Made by a program: the position numbers and the translations under genes
NCBI GenBank assembly: GCA_019775845.1
Contig: JADQAV010000032.1
Coordinates: 124,001 to 188,000, forward strand
DNA from: Myrmaecium sp. VS I D KN 1
Taxonomy: Eukaryota; Ascomycota; Dothideomycetes; Valsariales; Valsariaceae
Length of the DNA: 64,000 bases
Direction: 5' to 3'
Shown here: piece by piece, positions 36,364-45,806 of the stretch
How the letters are laid out: each line of letters begins with the position of its first letter
Numbering within the stretch: the first letter of the stretch is position 1
The notes under the pieces: generated by a model
The model's input: the letters and a program-made list of their open reading frames with translations, nothing else
What the model was told of the DNA's origin: nothing
Databases searched by the model: none

Positions 36364-38445
36364 TCACGCACTCTTCCCCGCCTCCGTGATCACATCCGCC
36401 GCCTTCTCAGCAATCATATACGTGCTCATAACCGGGAAGAAGCCGGGGACCTCCGGAAAAACGGAGGCGTCCACGACACGCAGGCCGGTGACACCGTGAA
36501 CGCTAAAGTTGCCATCGACGACGGCGTACGGGTCATCGGCGAGGACGCCCATCTTGGCGGTGCCGGTGGCGTGGTGGCCCCAGGTCTCGCGGCGGATGAA
36601 GTCCTTGATGGCGGCGTCGGAGGTGACGTTGGCGCCGGGGAAGACCTCGGTGAAGTTGCGGTAGGGGGACGGGATGGCGGCGTAGCCTTGGCGTTGGAAC
36701 TTGACGGCCTCGAGCATCGGGGTCAGGTCGCCGTCCTCGGAGCCGGGGGTGCCGTCGTCGAAGTAGTGGAAGTTGATGGTGGGGGGCACGAGCGGGTCGG
36801 TGGAGTTGAGGAGGACGGTGCCGGCGTGGTTGCCGACGTGGGCTTTGAGGGCGAGCCAGCTCCAGTGCTGGGCGTCGGCGATGGCCAGGTCGGTGTAGCC
36901 TTGGAAGTAGCCCTTGAAGTTGACGGGCCCGCCGAAGATGAAGGTGTCGCGCTCGGTGGCCAGGGAGGAGGTGCGCAGGATGGCGGCCGGGAGGAGGTTG
37001 GAGGCGTAGGGCCCGCGCTGGGCTTTGCCGGTCAGCGGGGAGATGGCGGGGGAGGCGGCGGCGTATTCGATGTAGCACGGGTCGTCGAGGGTGGAGAGGA
37101 AGGTGCAGTTGGCGGCGAAGGAGAAGTCGTTGGCGAACTTGACGATGGTGCTGATCTCCAGGTGGTCCTGGAGGTTCAGGCCCACGCCGGGAAGGTCGGC
37201 GATGACGGGGATGGAGAGCGCTTCCAGCTCCTCCTTCGGACCGATCCCGGAAAGCTTGAGAATTTGGGGAGTGTTGAAGGTGCCGCCGGCAACGATGACT
37301 TCCTTGGACGCCTTCACGTGGTTGCTAACGGCGGTATCACGGGCAGTCTCGGAAGACAAAGGCGAGGCCTGGTAGAGGTGGATTCCAGTGAGGTAGTCGA
37401 CTCCGGTGGCACGAGGCGAGGACGGGTTGCTAGTATCGAAGGTAACCTTGGTGACGTGCGAGTTCAGCTTGATGGTGAGGTCGTACGAACTGTTGGCGGC
37501 GGTGGCAAGGAGGAAGTCACGCGGGGACTTGCGCGCTCCGTCCGACATAGCAAGAGGGATGTCGTAGAAACCATCGGCGGTGTCGCGGTCCGGGTAATCG
37601 GTGTTCATGTCCCTGGGGAACAGGGACCTCAAGTCGCTCACGCTCGTCAAGTTGTAGGTGGTGCCGTTCTGCACGCTGGCATCCGCGCTGAGCACGGCCA
37701 TCATCTGCGGGTCCGCAGCCATAAGCTCGGTGTCCATCTGGTCGGTCGGCAGCCAACCGCTGAAGCCGTGCCCGGAAGCCTCATTGCCATTGGCGGTGAG
37801 GTATTCGTTCTTCTCAATCCTCTCGAAGTACTTCCGCATGTTGGTCGGCGACCACGAGTCGTCGCCGGTCAGGTTCTGCAGAGACGTCCAGTCCTTCTCG
37901 TGGGGATACACGGCGACCAGAGCATTGTGAGCAGCACATCCACCCAGCGTACCAGCTCGCGGGTACCAGATCCCCTTGAAGGTTGAGCCCTCCGGAGGGT
38001 ACAGACCGACATAGGTTTCACCTTCCGGGGTCTCCCAGGTAGCCTTGCTGTTAGCCTTGTCCCTCGCCTCATCCGAGTAATGACGGACGAAGAAGTCCCA
38101 CGACATCGGCGCGAACTCGCTGGATGCGGGGTAAAAGGCGGGGATGGACTGCTGTGGCGTCAAACCCTGGTCGTCGCCAGCCTCGAGCATCAGGACCTTG
38201 AAGCCGTTGATGGCAAGGCGGGCAGCAACAGGGCCGCCACCGGCACCCGAACCGATCACCACGTAGTCATATTCCTCGGTGCGCTTCTCATACGAGTGAG
38301 AGTGGGGTTGACTGCTGTAGAAGGTGTGAGAGATAGGAAGCAGGAGGTGAGTGGAGTAAGGGACATACTGGTGCGGGCTCGCAGTACATTCAGCGAGCAG
38401 AGACCCAAGGATAGCCAGAAGGCTCACCGAACGAAGAACAATCAT
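36364..38445 (-). CDS. Secreted GMC oxidoreductase (FAD)
   Basis: Flavin alcohol/sugar oxidase or dehydrogenase of the glucose-methanol-choline family. Intronless, 693 aa, starting at the ATG at 38445. A signal peptide (MIVLRSVSLLAILGSLLAEC) and several N-glycosylation sites indicate export. The FAD site is VVIGSGAGGGPVAARLA (about residue 62), then GMC signature 1 at YPRAGTLGGCAAHNALV and signature 2 at GGTFNTPQILKLSGIGP. The catalytic His is in GHHATGTAKMG. In the last motif (DASVFPEVPGFFPVMSTYM) the Asn or His usual before Pro is Phe, a variant seen in some fungal GMC branches. Close to glucose oxidase/aryl-alcohol-like extracellular enzymes; substrate not known. It is convergent with the FAD monooxygenase. 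Confidence 0.93.
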   Translation of the reverse strand: MIVLRSVSLLAILGSLLAECTASPHQYVPYSTHLLLPISHTFYSSQPHSHSYEKRTEEYDYVVIGSGAGGGPVAARLAINGFKVLMLEAGDDQGLTPQQSIPAFYPASSEFAPMSWDFFVRHYSDEARDKANSKATWETPEGETYVGLYPPEGSTFKGIWYPRAGTLGGCAAHNALVAVYPHEKDWTSLQNLTGDDSWSPTNMRKYFERIEKNEYLTANGNEASGHGFSGWLPTDQMDTELMAADPQMMAVLSADASVQNGTTYNLTSVSDLRSLFPRDMNTDYPDRDTADGFYDIPLAMSDGARKSPRDFLLATAANSSYDLTIKLNSHVTKVTFDTSNPSSPRATGVDYLTGIHLYQASPLSSETARDTAVSNHVKASKEVIVAGGTFNTPQILKLSGIGPKEELEALSIPVIADLPGVGLNLQDHLEISTIVKFANDFSFAANCTFLSTLDDPCYIEYAAASPAISPLTGKAQRGPYASNLLPAAILRTSSLATERDTFIFGGPVNFKGYFQGYTDLAIADAQHWSWLALKAHVGNHAGTVLLNSTDPLVPPTINFHYFDDGTPGSEDGDLTPMLEAVKFQRQGYAAIPSPYRNFTEVFPGANVTSDAAIKDFIRRETWGHHATGTAKMGVLADDPYAVVDGNFSVHGVTGLRVVDASVFPEVPGFFPVMSTYMIAEKAADVITEAGKSA

Positions 38446-38510
38446 GACGGATGCTGTGAGGGGAGGAGGCGTCCTGGGAGGAGAAGGGATCGTAACGTCC
38501 CGGATACAGA

Positions 38511-38520
38511 GTATATATTC
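38511..38520 (-). promoter_or_regulatory. TATA-like box of the GMC gene
   Basis: GAATATATAC in gene sense, about 65-75 bp before the ATG at 38445, a normal distance in fungi with short leaders. Confidence 0.5.
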
Positions 38521-38826
38521 TGGGGGAACGATCGATGCACGAGTCAGCCGGTGGGTGGGACATAAAGCGGGCTCCAATGGCTCCAGAGCCCATCGATCGC
38601 ACTCAGAACCATCCGAAATGACAATGCTCGCCGACGAATGTGAGCACAGAGAAGAAGCAGGTCCATCGCACGGCGGGTGTGCGGGCTTGCTAGCAACGGC
38701 GGCAGCCTCCTAGAAGGGCATACGGTGAGGTTACAGCCGTCCGTGTGGTGGGTTTGGCAGCCGGAAAAGCAGCGGTGAACATATCACTGAACCCCCTTCG
38801 ACCGAGTTCACGGCCGTTGGACGGGG

Positions 38827-39225
38827 ATGGCTTCGAGAGGTTCATCGCAGATCGCTCCACAGAGTCGGAGATTTGAAGGATCGCACGGTGATGCGAAGGA
38901 GCCGTCCGCATTCCTCCCGCCCTTTCGCCAAGCCACTCAGGGGCAAGTGGGTGACTTGTGCAATCCGTGCTCCCAACGAGCTGGTCAGTTCACAAGCATC
39001 ACGAACCACCAACTGCCGAATGAAGGCATGTTCGAATCCTCAACGCACCGCGATCCCGGAAATGGGTCCAGGTATCGAGTGAGTCCGTGGGAACCAAGCT
39101 TTGAGCATCCGGATGGAAGCTCCACGGAGGCCTCCTTCGAAATGCGAGACGGCATCTCAACGGTCCGCGACTGCGTTGATGAGCAGGCTATCAGAAAGAA
39201 CATCATCAGAGACTTACAGTACTAA
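38827..39225 (+). CDS. Doubtful hypothetical protein, 132 aa
   Basis: An ATG-started frame of 132 aa without introns, rich in Ser, Gly, Arg and Gln and ending in a helical segment (VRDCVDEQAIRKNIIRDL). No domain, signal peptide or membrane segment is recognised. Codon use is ordinary, but it is short and has no visible promoter feature, so it may not be a gene. Confidence 0.25.
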   Translation: MASRGSSQIAPQSRRFEGSHGDAKEPSAFLPPFRQATQGQVGDLCNPCSQRAGQFTSITNHQLPNEGMFESSTHRDPGNGSRYRVSPWEPSFEHPDGSSTEASFEMRDGISTVRDCVDEQAIRKNIIRDLQY

Positions 39226-40161
39226 CCTATTGCAATTGTCCGCGATCTGGTGATCCATATGTCCTGCTGCTACTCCATAAGAGGCCCATGCTTGTCGAAC
39301 CGGCTGGTCACCATCGATCGCTGCTGGAATATAATGACGATCGACGCCAACATGGAGATGAAGATGCAATCAATCCAAGGGGTAGCCTCAACGGTGGCCG
39401 CCTCCGCCGAACGTTGAAGCGGTTAGTGTCTGGCCCCGGCTTTTTAGTATGCTTGCCTCCGTGGCCGTGCAGCCCTATGCCGAGGCATCTTCCGGTGCGG
39501 TCTTCCATCGAATAGACGGCTTTCCCCCGGCCCAGACAGCTTCGCTATCCGTCTTCCCAACAAATCTATTCAATCATGGTGGTTTTTTCCAATATCGACT
39601 GCATGAAAGCCGGAGAGACTGACTCGGAAAGGCCCTGGGTCTGCCAACCAAGTGAGGAGTATGCGAGAGACAGACAAAGGCAAGATATGCCAGATGGAAA
39701 ATATTCAGGTCGTCCTCCGTGGAGTACACGGTTGGAGGATTCAACATCCATCTCCCGCGGAGACATGTCGGCATTTCCAGGGGATCTTATCTCCGCCGCA
39801 CCAGATCCGCAAATCTTCCGATCTCCGCTTCTCTTTCATCCGCCTTCCCCGCCGCCGCGCTAGATGCGAGCATACGGGCATGTGATAGATAGCAACCGTC
39901 ATGCTTACCATTCTCCCCGCCCATTCGCACAGAAGCAGCGGCGCCCTGGATCCCAAGCCAATGCAAGCCTCAGCCAGGCTTGCTTGAGCAGAATGACGTC
40001 TCAATGCCCTAACCGCACTTCTGCTTCACATAGATAAAGATGAAGCTTCTCATCCGTCCCCGGCCTGCGTATCGCAGCAACAACCGCACCCATTTATCCA
40101 TCCTTATAGCGAGAAAGACCTCCATCAGTTGCACACCGTTCAAACCCCCTCCACCCTCAGC

Positions 40162-40467
40162 ATGCCCGGCCTCCTAAGCAAAGCCAAACAAGCCCTCTTC
40201 ACCCTCCCCAACGAGTCCGACCCCACGCCCAGCGGACACGCCAACCACGGCATGATCCACGCGACGACCAGCGGGAACAACCGTCCTTCCGCCACCAGCA
40301 ACGACGTGCTGGGCCAGATGGCGAGTAATGCGCGCAATGTGGTGGATCCGGTGAAGGATCGGGATCATGGACTGCTTGGTCGCGGGGATCCGGGGAATGC
40401 GGGGATGGCGGATGAGAGTGTGGGGGCGAGTGGGCAGATGATGAGTGGGGGGAGTGGGAGGGGGTGA
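40162..40467 (+). CDS. Small hydrophilic protein, 101 aa
   Basis: Single exon, ATG at 40162. The product starts MPGLLSKAKQALFTLPNE, a short amphipathic helix, and then is Gly/Ser/Asn/Asp-rich, hydrophilic and probably disordered. It contains DVLGQMASNARNVVDPVKD and ends in Gly-Ser repeats. I do not recognise a named family; the layout (no Cys, no Trp, few hydrophobics) resembles small stress- or conidiation-linked proteins of ascomycetes, which is only an analogy. No signal peptide. Confidence 0.6.
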   Translation: MPGLLSKAKQALFTLPNESDPTPSGHANHGMIHATTSGNNRPSATSNDVLGQMASNARNVVDPVKDRDHGLLGRGDPGNAGMADESVGASGQMMSGGSGRG

Positions 40468-42362
40468 GGTCTCTGGGGTTTCTTTTGCGGGTGGGTTGTA
40501 CTGGTTGCTTGAAGATGTATCAGACTTCTGTTTCATGGAGGTGCTGGATGGCTTCGAGAGTGTTGATTGGTCTTTGAATCGACTGGGTTCTTTTGATTAG
40601 GCTGCTCTCTCGATTGGTCATGGATCTTTACTCTTTCTTCCTCCGCATCGTCTCATAAACTCCCGTCCATTCCTTATGCTGAGTCTTTTGACAGCTCAAC
40701 CCGAGCACTCTCATGGGCAGACGGACTGAAAAAGGAATAGGTTTGGGCTAGCAATCGAGCGCCCTTATATCGAGGTCAATACAAAGATTGCTCTGTCAAT
40801 CTTCCGGAATGGCATTTATCAGTAGTACAACGGTTCATCAAAAGTTCAAGTTGTTTCCTTCCGCTCAAAACAAAACACTGCCAGGACCCAAAGAAGTCTT
40901 GGCGTGAAGGTGTGACGTCGACACCAACACCCCCCAATCTCTCAAGCTGTCCAACGCAACAACAATCATCTCTCCTGCTGCACAAGGCGATTTCATTCAT
41001 TCTCACTCAAGACATCTCTTCAGCTTGACTTGAGTTTTTCCACTCCCTCTTCCTGGAGACGAATAATACCTGTGCTTCATGATGCGACCTTCGTGCGCAT
41101 AGCTTCACGAGCTCTCCTATCGGCTCTTATCGTTGGGCCAACTTCACCAGCTGGCCAGCATAAACGTCGGCAACAACCAGCAACAGTGCTATTAAAAGAA
41201 GTAGCTTCGCAAGGAGCTTGGAAGGGACTACGGTGGGATATCTTCTAGTTGGTATATCGGATGTGCATCCGTGCTGTGTCTGTCAGTCTGACGGTCTACT
41301 ACGCTGCTTTCACTATACCGTTACTATCCTGAACTCTGCTGACGTCTATCTCGGTAGGCTCAACAGACGCATCACGCATCACGCATGTCGATCACGTATA
41401 TCTCACATGCCGCCATGACCGATTCAATCCGATGTAACGTGCGCGACCTACGGGACGGACTTCGCAAAGCACCCACGTCGCAGCGTAAACAAGTCGCTCA
41501 GGTCATGCTGGAGAAGGCCTATTAAAGACTTTTAAAGACTTCACTGTGATCACAACCTTGGGAAATACTGCTGAAGTTAGATAAAGCGCACTCTCAGGCT
41601 GCTGGATTCGGCCTGCAGATACGACGCTTGAAACGGTTCGGTTCCAACCATGGCAACGTCCTCTCTCGAGTCGCGCGTACAGTCAACGCGTGAATGCACT
41701 CCACTGCCCATGACTCTCGGGCAAATGACGTGTGAAATTGAGAGCGTCGCAGCAGGCGCTTCCAACCAGTCAAATCTCCGAGCTTCTCGAACAACGAAGG
41801 ACGCTCCCGCTTACAATGGCACCTCCTTTGCGTTCGTATGCGCAATCCGACTGCGAGTTCCGCATGGCAGATGCTCTCCCATGACACAATCTTCGGTCTG
41901 CCGCCGACGCTCGGTCAGTGCGTCTTATCCCGGGATATACATGGCCAGTGGAGCTTCTGCACGCTTTCCCTCATCTCAGCGTACACTTGGGATCACAGAA
42001 TCTGCTGTGTGTTCACAGCCTGAGCGACCCCTGCTGGAGGGCATGAAGCCATACCTAATGAAAGGCAGACAATGCTGGTCCCACTCCCAGCCTTGCCCAA
42101 CATAGAGAGTATGGCGGGCTATGTGGGACGTCCCGCTGCGAGTTCCATACACTGTTGTTGCCGAGCTCAACCAAGTGCACTCACAGCTTAGCCAACTGCA
42201 CGTTATCAGGGCCGTCCTACCACTTTGCCTCCTGCGGTACGACAAGTCTCACGCCTCTTGCAGTCCCACTGCATCTTAGCACCAAGGTGGCGCCTCTAAG
42301 AGCACGAGGCAGTGGATAGACATATCTAGCTTCCTGGAGAAGGAACATCAACAACATCCAAT
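40468..42362. other. Intergenic before the tRNA cluster
   Basis: About 1.9 kb without a supported gene. Frames at 41.6-42.1 kb have poor coding character. Confidence 0.5.
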
Positions 42363-42462
42363 GGTGAGATGGCCGAGTTGGTTATGGCGCCAGGTTAAGG
42401 TCTACCTTAGCATCTAATTCCTGGTGGGGAAACCCGCGCGAGTTCGAGTCTCGTTCTCATCA
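42363..42462 (+). tRNA. tRNA-Leu(AAG) with intron
   Basis: Acceptor stem GGTGAGA / TCTCATC with discriminator A, D-arm GCCGAGTTGGTTATGGC, class II variable arm TGGGGAAACCC, T-arm GCGAGTTCGAGTCTCGT. The anticodon loop is TTAAGG..T with anticodon AAG. An 18-nt intron (TCTACCTTAGCATCTAAT) sits after position 37, and its CCTTA can pair with TAAGG of the anticodon loop as in other eukaryotic pre-tRNAs. A five-T run a few bases on (TCTTTTTG) is a Pol III terminator. Confidence 0.95.
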
Positions 42463-42527
42463 ATATCTTTTTGCCTTTGAATGAGGCTGTGGCAACTTTC
42501 ATTTTGCCTCCAGCTGTGTGCCCTGGA

Positions 42528-42529
<2 letters not shown>

Positions 42530-42558
<29 letters not shown>
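42530..42558 (+). repeat. T29 homopolymer tract
   Basis: An unbroken run of 29 T between tRNA-Leu and tRNA-Ile, too far from the tRNA-Leu end to be its normal terminator. It could be the poly(A) end of an old minus-strand insertion; nothing else of such an element is recognised. Confidence 0.9.
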
Positions 42559-42856
42559 CGCTTTGAGTGAATCCACTCTTTACCGGAGATATGCCGAGCA
42601 TCGTCGAGAGTGGACGCTGGAGAACGCCGAGATGCGGCGTTCATCTGCAGGACGGTTATCGCTTCATTTTTTCCCCAACCTTTCGCCGTTGGATTGTGCT
42701 AACGAGAAATCCAGGTTGCCTGTCTTGCTGTTGCTTCACGATATTTCTCAACAGCCAGACCAGTTCAAGCAACCACCTCTGCTGCCGAAGCCTGCTGGCG
42801 CTGGCACTGCTGCTCTGTATAAACCCTGATACCATTGGTATCTTCAACAACGACCA

Positions 42857-42943
42857 GGTCGCTTAGCTCAGTTGGTTAGAGCGTGGTGCTAATATCTCAT
42901 TGTGTTAACGCCAAGGTCGCGAGTTCGACCCTCGTAGTGACCA
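42857..42943 (+). tRNA. tRNA-Ile(AAT) with intron
   Basis: Acceptor stem GGTCGCT / AGTGACC with discriminator A; D-stem GCTC/GAGC; anticodon stem TGGTG/CGCCA around loop CTAATA..A with anticodon AAT; T-arm GCGAGTTCGACCCTCGT. A 13-nt intron (TCTCATTGTGTTA) is inserted after position 37. Confidence 0.95.
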
Positions 42944-43223
42944 TATCCCCGGCAACAGCTCTCTCATGAGCTTGCTATCCCTTTTGCCTTTGTTCGCTTT
43001 TTTGGCGGACTCGGACATCACACCAGTCATGTTCCGCATATCCTCTCAGACTGGTGCTACAGCTGGTGCCAGTTTTGGCCACATCCTTTTTATTAGAGTC
43101 TCAATGTGCATGCAATGCGATCTTGCACCTTCTTCCCACACGAAGCTGACTCGAATCACTGTCAGCAAGGTGCGGTTGTGCTTGGCTACTTCAACACTTC
43201 TGGCTCAAATTCCTCCATCAATT

Positions 43224-43295
43224 AGCTGAGTGGCGCAGTGGAAGCGCGCCGGGCTCATAACCCGGAGGACAGTGGATCGAAACCACTCTCAGCTA
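43224..43295 (+). tRNA. Initiator tRNA-Met(CAT)
   Basis: 72 nt without intron. Initiator features: A1-T72 end pair (AGCTGAG / CTCAGCT), three GC pairs at the base of the anticodon stem (CCGGG/CCCGG) and an A-containing T-loop, ATCGAAA, in place of the usual TTCGA. The body closely matches yeast initiator tRNA (TGGCGCAGTGGAAGCGCG). A T-run follows. Confidence 0.97.
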
Positions 43296-43575
43296 TGATC
43301 ATATCTTTTGTCCTTCTTTTTTGCTCAGGCTTCGATTTTTCCGAAGTGGTCTTCTTCGCCAGACGAAGGGTGTGCGGCGCGATGTGGGTCGCGCCAGTGC
43401 TATCCCCGCCCCTAACCCCTTTTTTTTTTCGGCACACCTGCACACCTCCATCACAGAGAACTGCAAATTGGGCCAACACGCAACGCTGCAGAAAATCTCT
43501 CCAACTGCAGTGTTCATGAAGCCTCACAGTCGACTCTCTCTCTCATCGAGCAGGCAATACTGCTTCCGATCACCG

Positions 43576-43661
43576 GCTTCTATGGCTCAGTTGGTAGAGC
43601 GCGGCACTAGTATTACATCTGGATCATGCCGAGGTCCTGAGTTCAAATCTCAGTGGAAGCA
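43576..43661 (+). tRNA. tRNA-Thr(AGT) with intron
   Basis: Acceptor stem GCTTCTA / TGGAAGC with discriminator A; D-stem GCTC/GAGC; anticodon stem CGGCA/TGCCG; loop CTAGTA..A with anticodon AGT; T-stem CTGAG/CTCAG. A 13-nt intron (TTACATCTGGATC) follows position 37. A T5 run about 25 bases on is a likely terminator. Confidence 0.95.
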
Positions 43662-44596
43662 TCAAGCGCCTATAAGGCCCCTTCTTTTTGCTTGTTTCAT
43701 GTGCTGGATGGCTTGTATGGCCTTCCGGAGACTTTTTTGGTGAATCTGGATGTCTTGGGCGCATCGGCATGAAGAGCTTGTGCAATCCACTCGAGATATT
43801 TTTTCTTTCATTCCTTTTTACGTGTCTGGATCCGACAGAGCTTATGGGAGCGGCGTGGAGAGCTCTGTTTCTGCTCATGTTGGTTGCGAAGGCTTTGGAA
43901 TTTGAAATCGAGCATGCAAAAAAGAAAACGAATAGAATTAAAAGCAACACAGCAGTGAGATCGCACCTCTGAATGTCCCTTGACCATACTCCAACAGTGA
44001 CACTCCGTCTCGCCTCCCTCATATCGATCAATCTGAGGAATCCATCTAATCCGAAGCTTCTTCCCGGTGCAGTCAGTCTTGCCTGCCTGCCTCCGTTCCT
44101 CTCCCTCTTCCCCTTCGCCTTGAGGCCAAGGAATCGGTCTGACGAGATTAATCTGGGAACGCTCTGATTACAGAGCTTGTTTGTACGTGTTTAGCCCGTT
44201 GCGGGAAGCTTTGAAATGTCCGAATGTCTTATACGGACGGATCAAATCGCTTCGTGGGATGCTGGAGGTGATGATGTTTGGAGCAAGATCTAGTGTAGAG
44301 AAGGGCCTGGTTTAGCTTTTTCGTGAGAGCTTTCTCATAGTGTGAGCCGGTTTGCTACGCTGTATGCTTCTTTATGTATTAAGTTCTCCCTCGAGCTCTC
44401 GTTCCTTGCTCTGTACAGTACAGCAACTGTGTTTGATTCCCTCAGTATATCCGATGCCGCAAGCCATTCCAGTAGAGTATCACAGACGGCATCGCACCAG
44501 AAGCTCGTCACTGTCCCAGCAGTCATAAATGCCCATCGAGATCCACCTTCCATCGAAGCAAGCAACAGCGCGCTTCAATACCTCCTTCCTTCAATT

Positions 44597-44694
44597 GGTT
44601 CTGTGGTCTAGTGGTATGATTCTCGCTTAGGGCGTTCACCCTGAGTTAACAACAAATTTGCGAGAGGCCCCGGATTCGAATTCCGGCAGAACCC
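44597..44694 (+). tRNA. tRNA-Pro(AGG) with intron
   Basis: Acceptor stem GGTTCTG / CAGAACC with discriminator C; body GTGGTCTAGTGGTATGATT as in fungal tRNA-Pro; anticodon stem CTCGC/GCGAG; loop TTAGGG..T with anticodon AGG; T-arm CCGGATTCGAATTCCGG. The intron is about 26 nt and its CCCTGA can pair with the anticodon loop. A run of eight T directly after the gene ends transcription. Confidence 0.95.
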
Positions 44695-45806
44695 TTTTTT
44701 TTCTCACTTTTCTATATAGATATCCGTTTATCCTGTCGTCTTTTCTCTTTTTACTTCTACCCTTGACTTCTTTTTACTCTCCTAGGATAGATATGATATA
44801 TACTTAGTTTTATTTCTTAGTATACTCGAGTTTTTCCTATAGATACGTGTTGTATAGCCCTTCCTAGTGCTTCCTTTCGATATCTATATATACTCGCAGC
44901 CTTGCCGTCCGCAACACCGCATGAGAGAGATATCTGTATGCGATGCCAGTACCGAGTTAATTTTATAATCGCCTTGATAAAATTGTGAGTAAGGTATTAC
45001 TTACTATTAAGCATGTCTCTTTATGCTACTATACTCCTTCGTCAAGTGAACTTTCACTCGTGGTTACACATCCTTCGTCTTTCCACTGATTTCCCCTATC
45101 GAATACGGATGAAACAAATATGAAATGAGCAAAACAATCGAACTCCCCACCACGACGTCGGATCGATGTGAAAGTGGTATAGATCGGTTCGGAAGGAGAA
45201 GTCGGGTTTGGAAAAGGGAGAAAAAATAATTTTCCTCGCATGTCGTGGGGGTTATTCTGATTGCGCATGGCGAGATCTCTCGGTTATAGTGCTGCTGGAA
45301 TTCGGGTATATCAATGTAATCACCACCATCACTATTATTCTGAGCACTTTTCGTATGGGCAGGGAGAATGACAGGAAAGAGGAATATAAAATCTCTTGCG
45401 GAATGGGCTTGATTGTGTCACCCTCTTTCGTGTCTTCTTTTCATCCTTCCCTCCTTCCTTCCCCCCATCGTTGTTGTTGTGGGTTGCTCCACATACAGAC
45501 ATACGATACAGCGGACATGACATCCTCCCATCCGTCCGTCTATCCAGCGATGTATGGGCGGCTTGTGATACTAGGGAGAGAAGATGGTTTGAGGAGGTCA
45601 ACTTGAATTGAGCAGAGGCACGGCTGAGGAATGGGGACATAAAAGGATGATAACTGAGATATTCATGAATAACGAAGAGCAGAGCTGCTGAGCTCTTATG
45701 ACAAGTGAATGAAGTAGGAGAACTACAATATGCTACAAGAAAAGAAGAGAAAAAAAAAAACAACCAACGCCTCTCCTTCCTCCCCCGCCTCTGCTTTCCC
45801 CGCAAC
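44695..45806. other. AT-rich island and 3' flank of the GT34 gene
   Basis: Directly after tRNA-Pro the sequence turns AT/CT-rich for about 330 bp (44695-45030), with many TpA steps and repeated TATAGATA-like words. The rest is trailer of the minus-strand GT34 gene. No gene seen. Confidence 0.5.

Larger units (their letters stand above)
38446..40161. other. Intergenic 38.4-40.2 kb
   Basis: Promoter of the GMC gene and of the small gene at 40162; one doubtful frame at 38827-39225 is listed on its own. Confidence 0.5.

Noticed and set aside
36496-37986. 496-codon + strand frame opposite the GMC gene
   Set aside because: Gly/Val/Asp-rich antisense shadow; all GMC motifs are on the minus strand.
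41650-42105. 151-codon frame before the tRNA cluster
   Set aside because: Composition and competing frames look random; no motif found.
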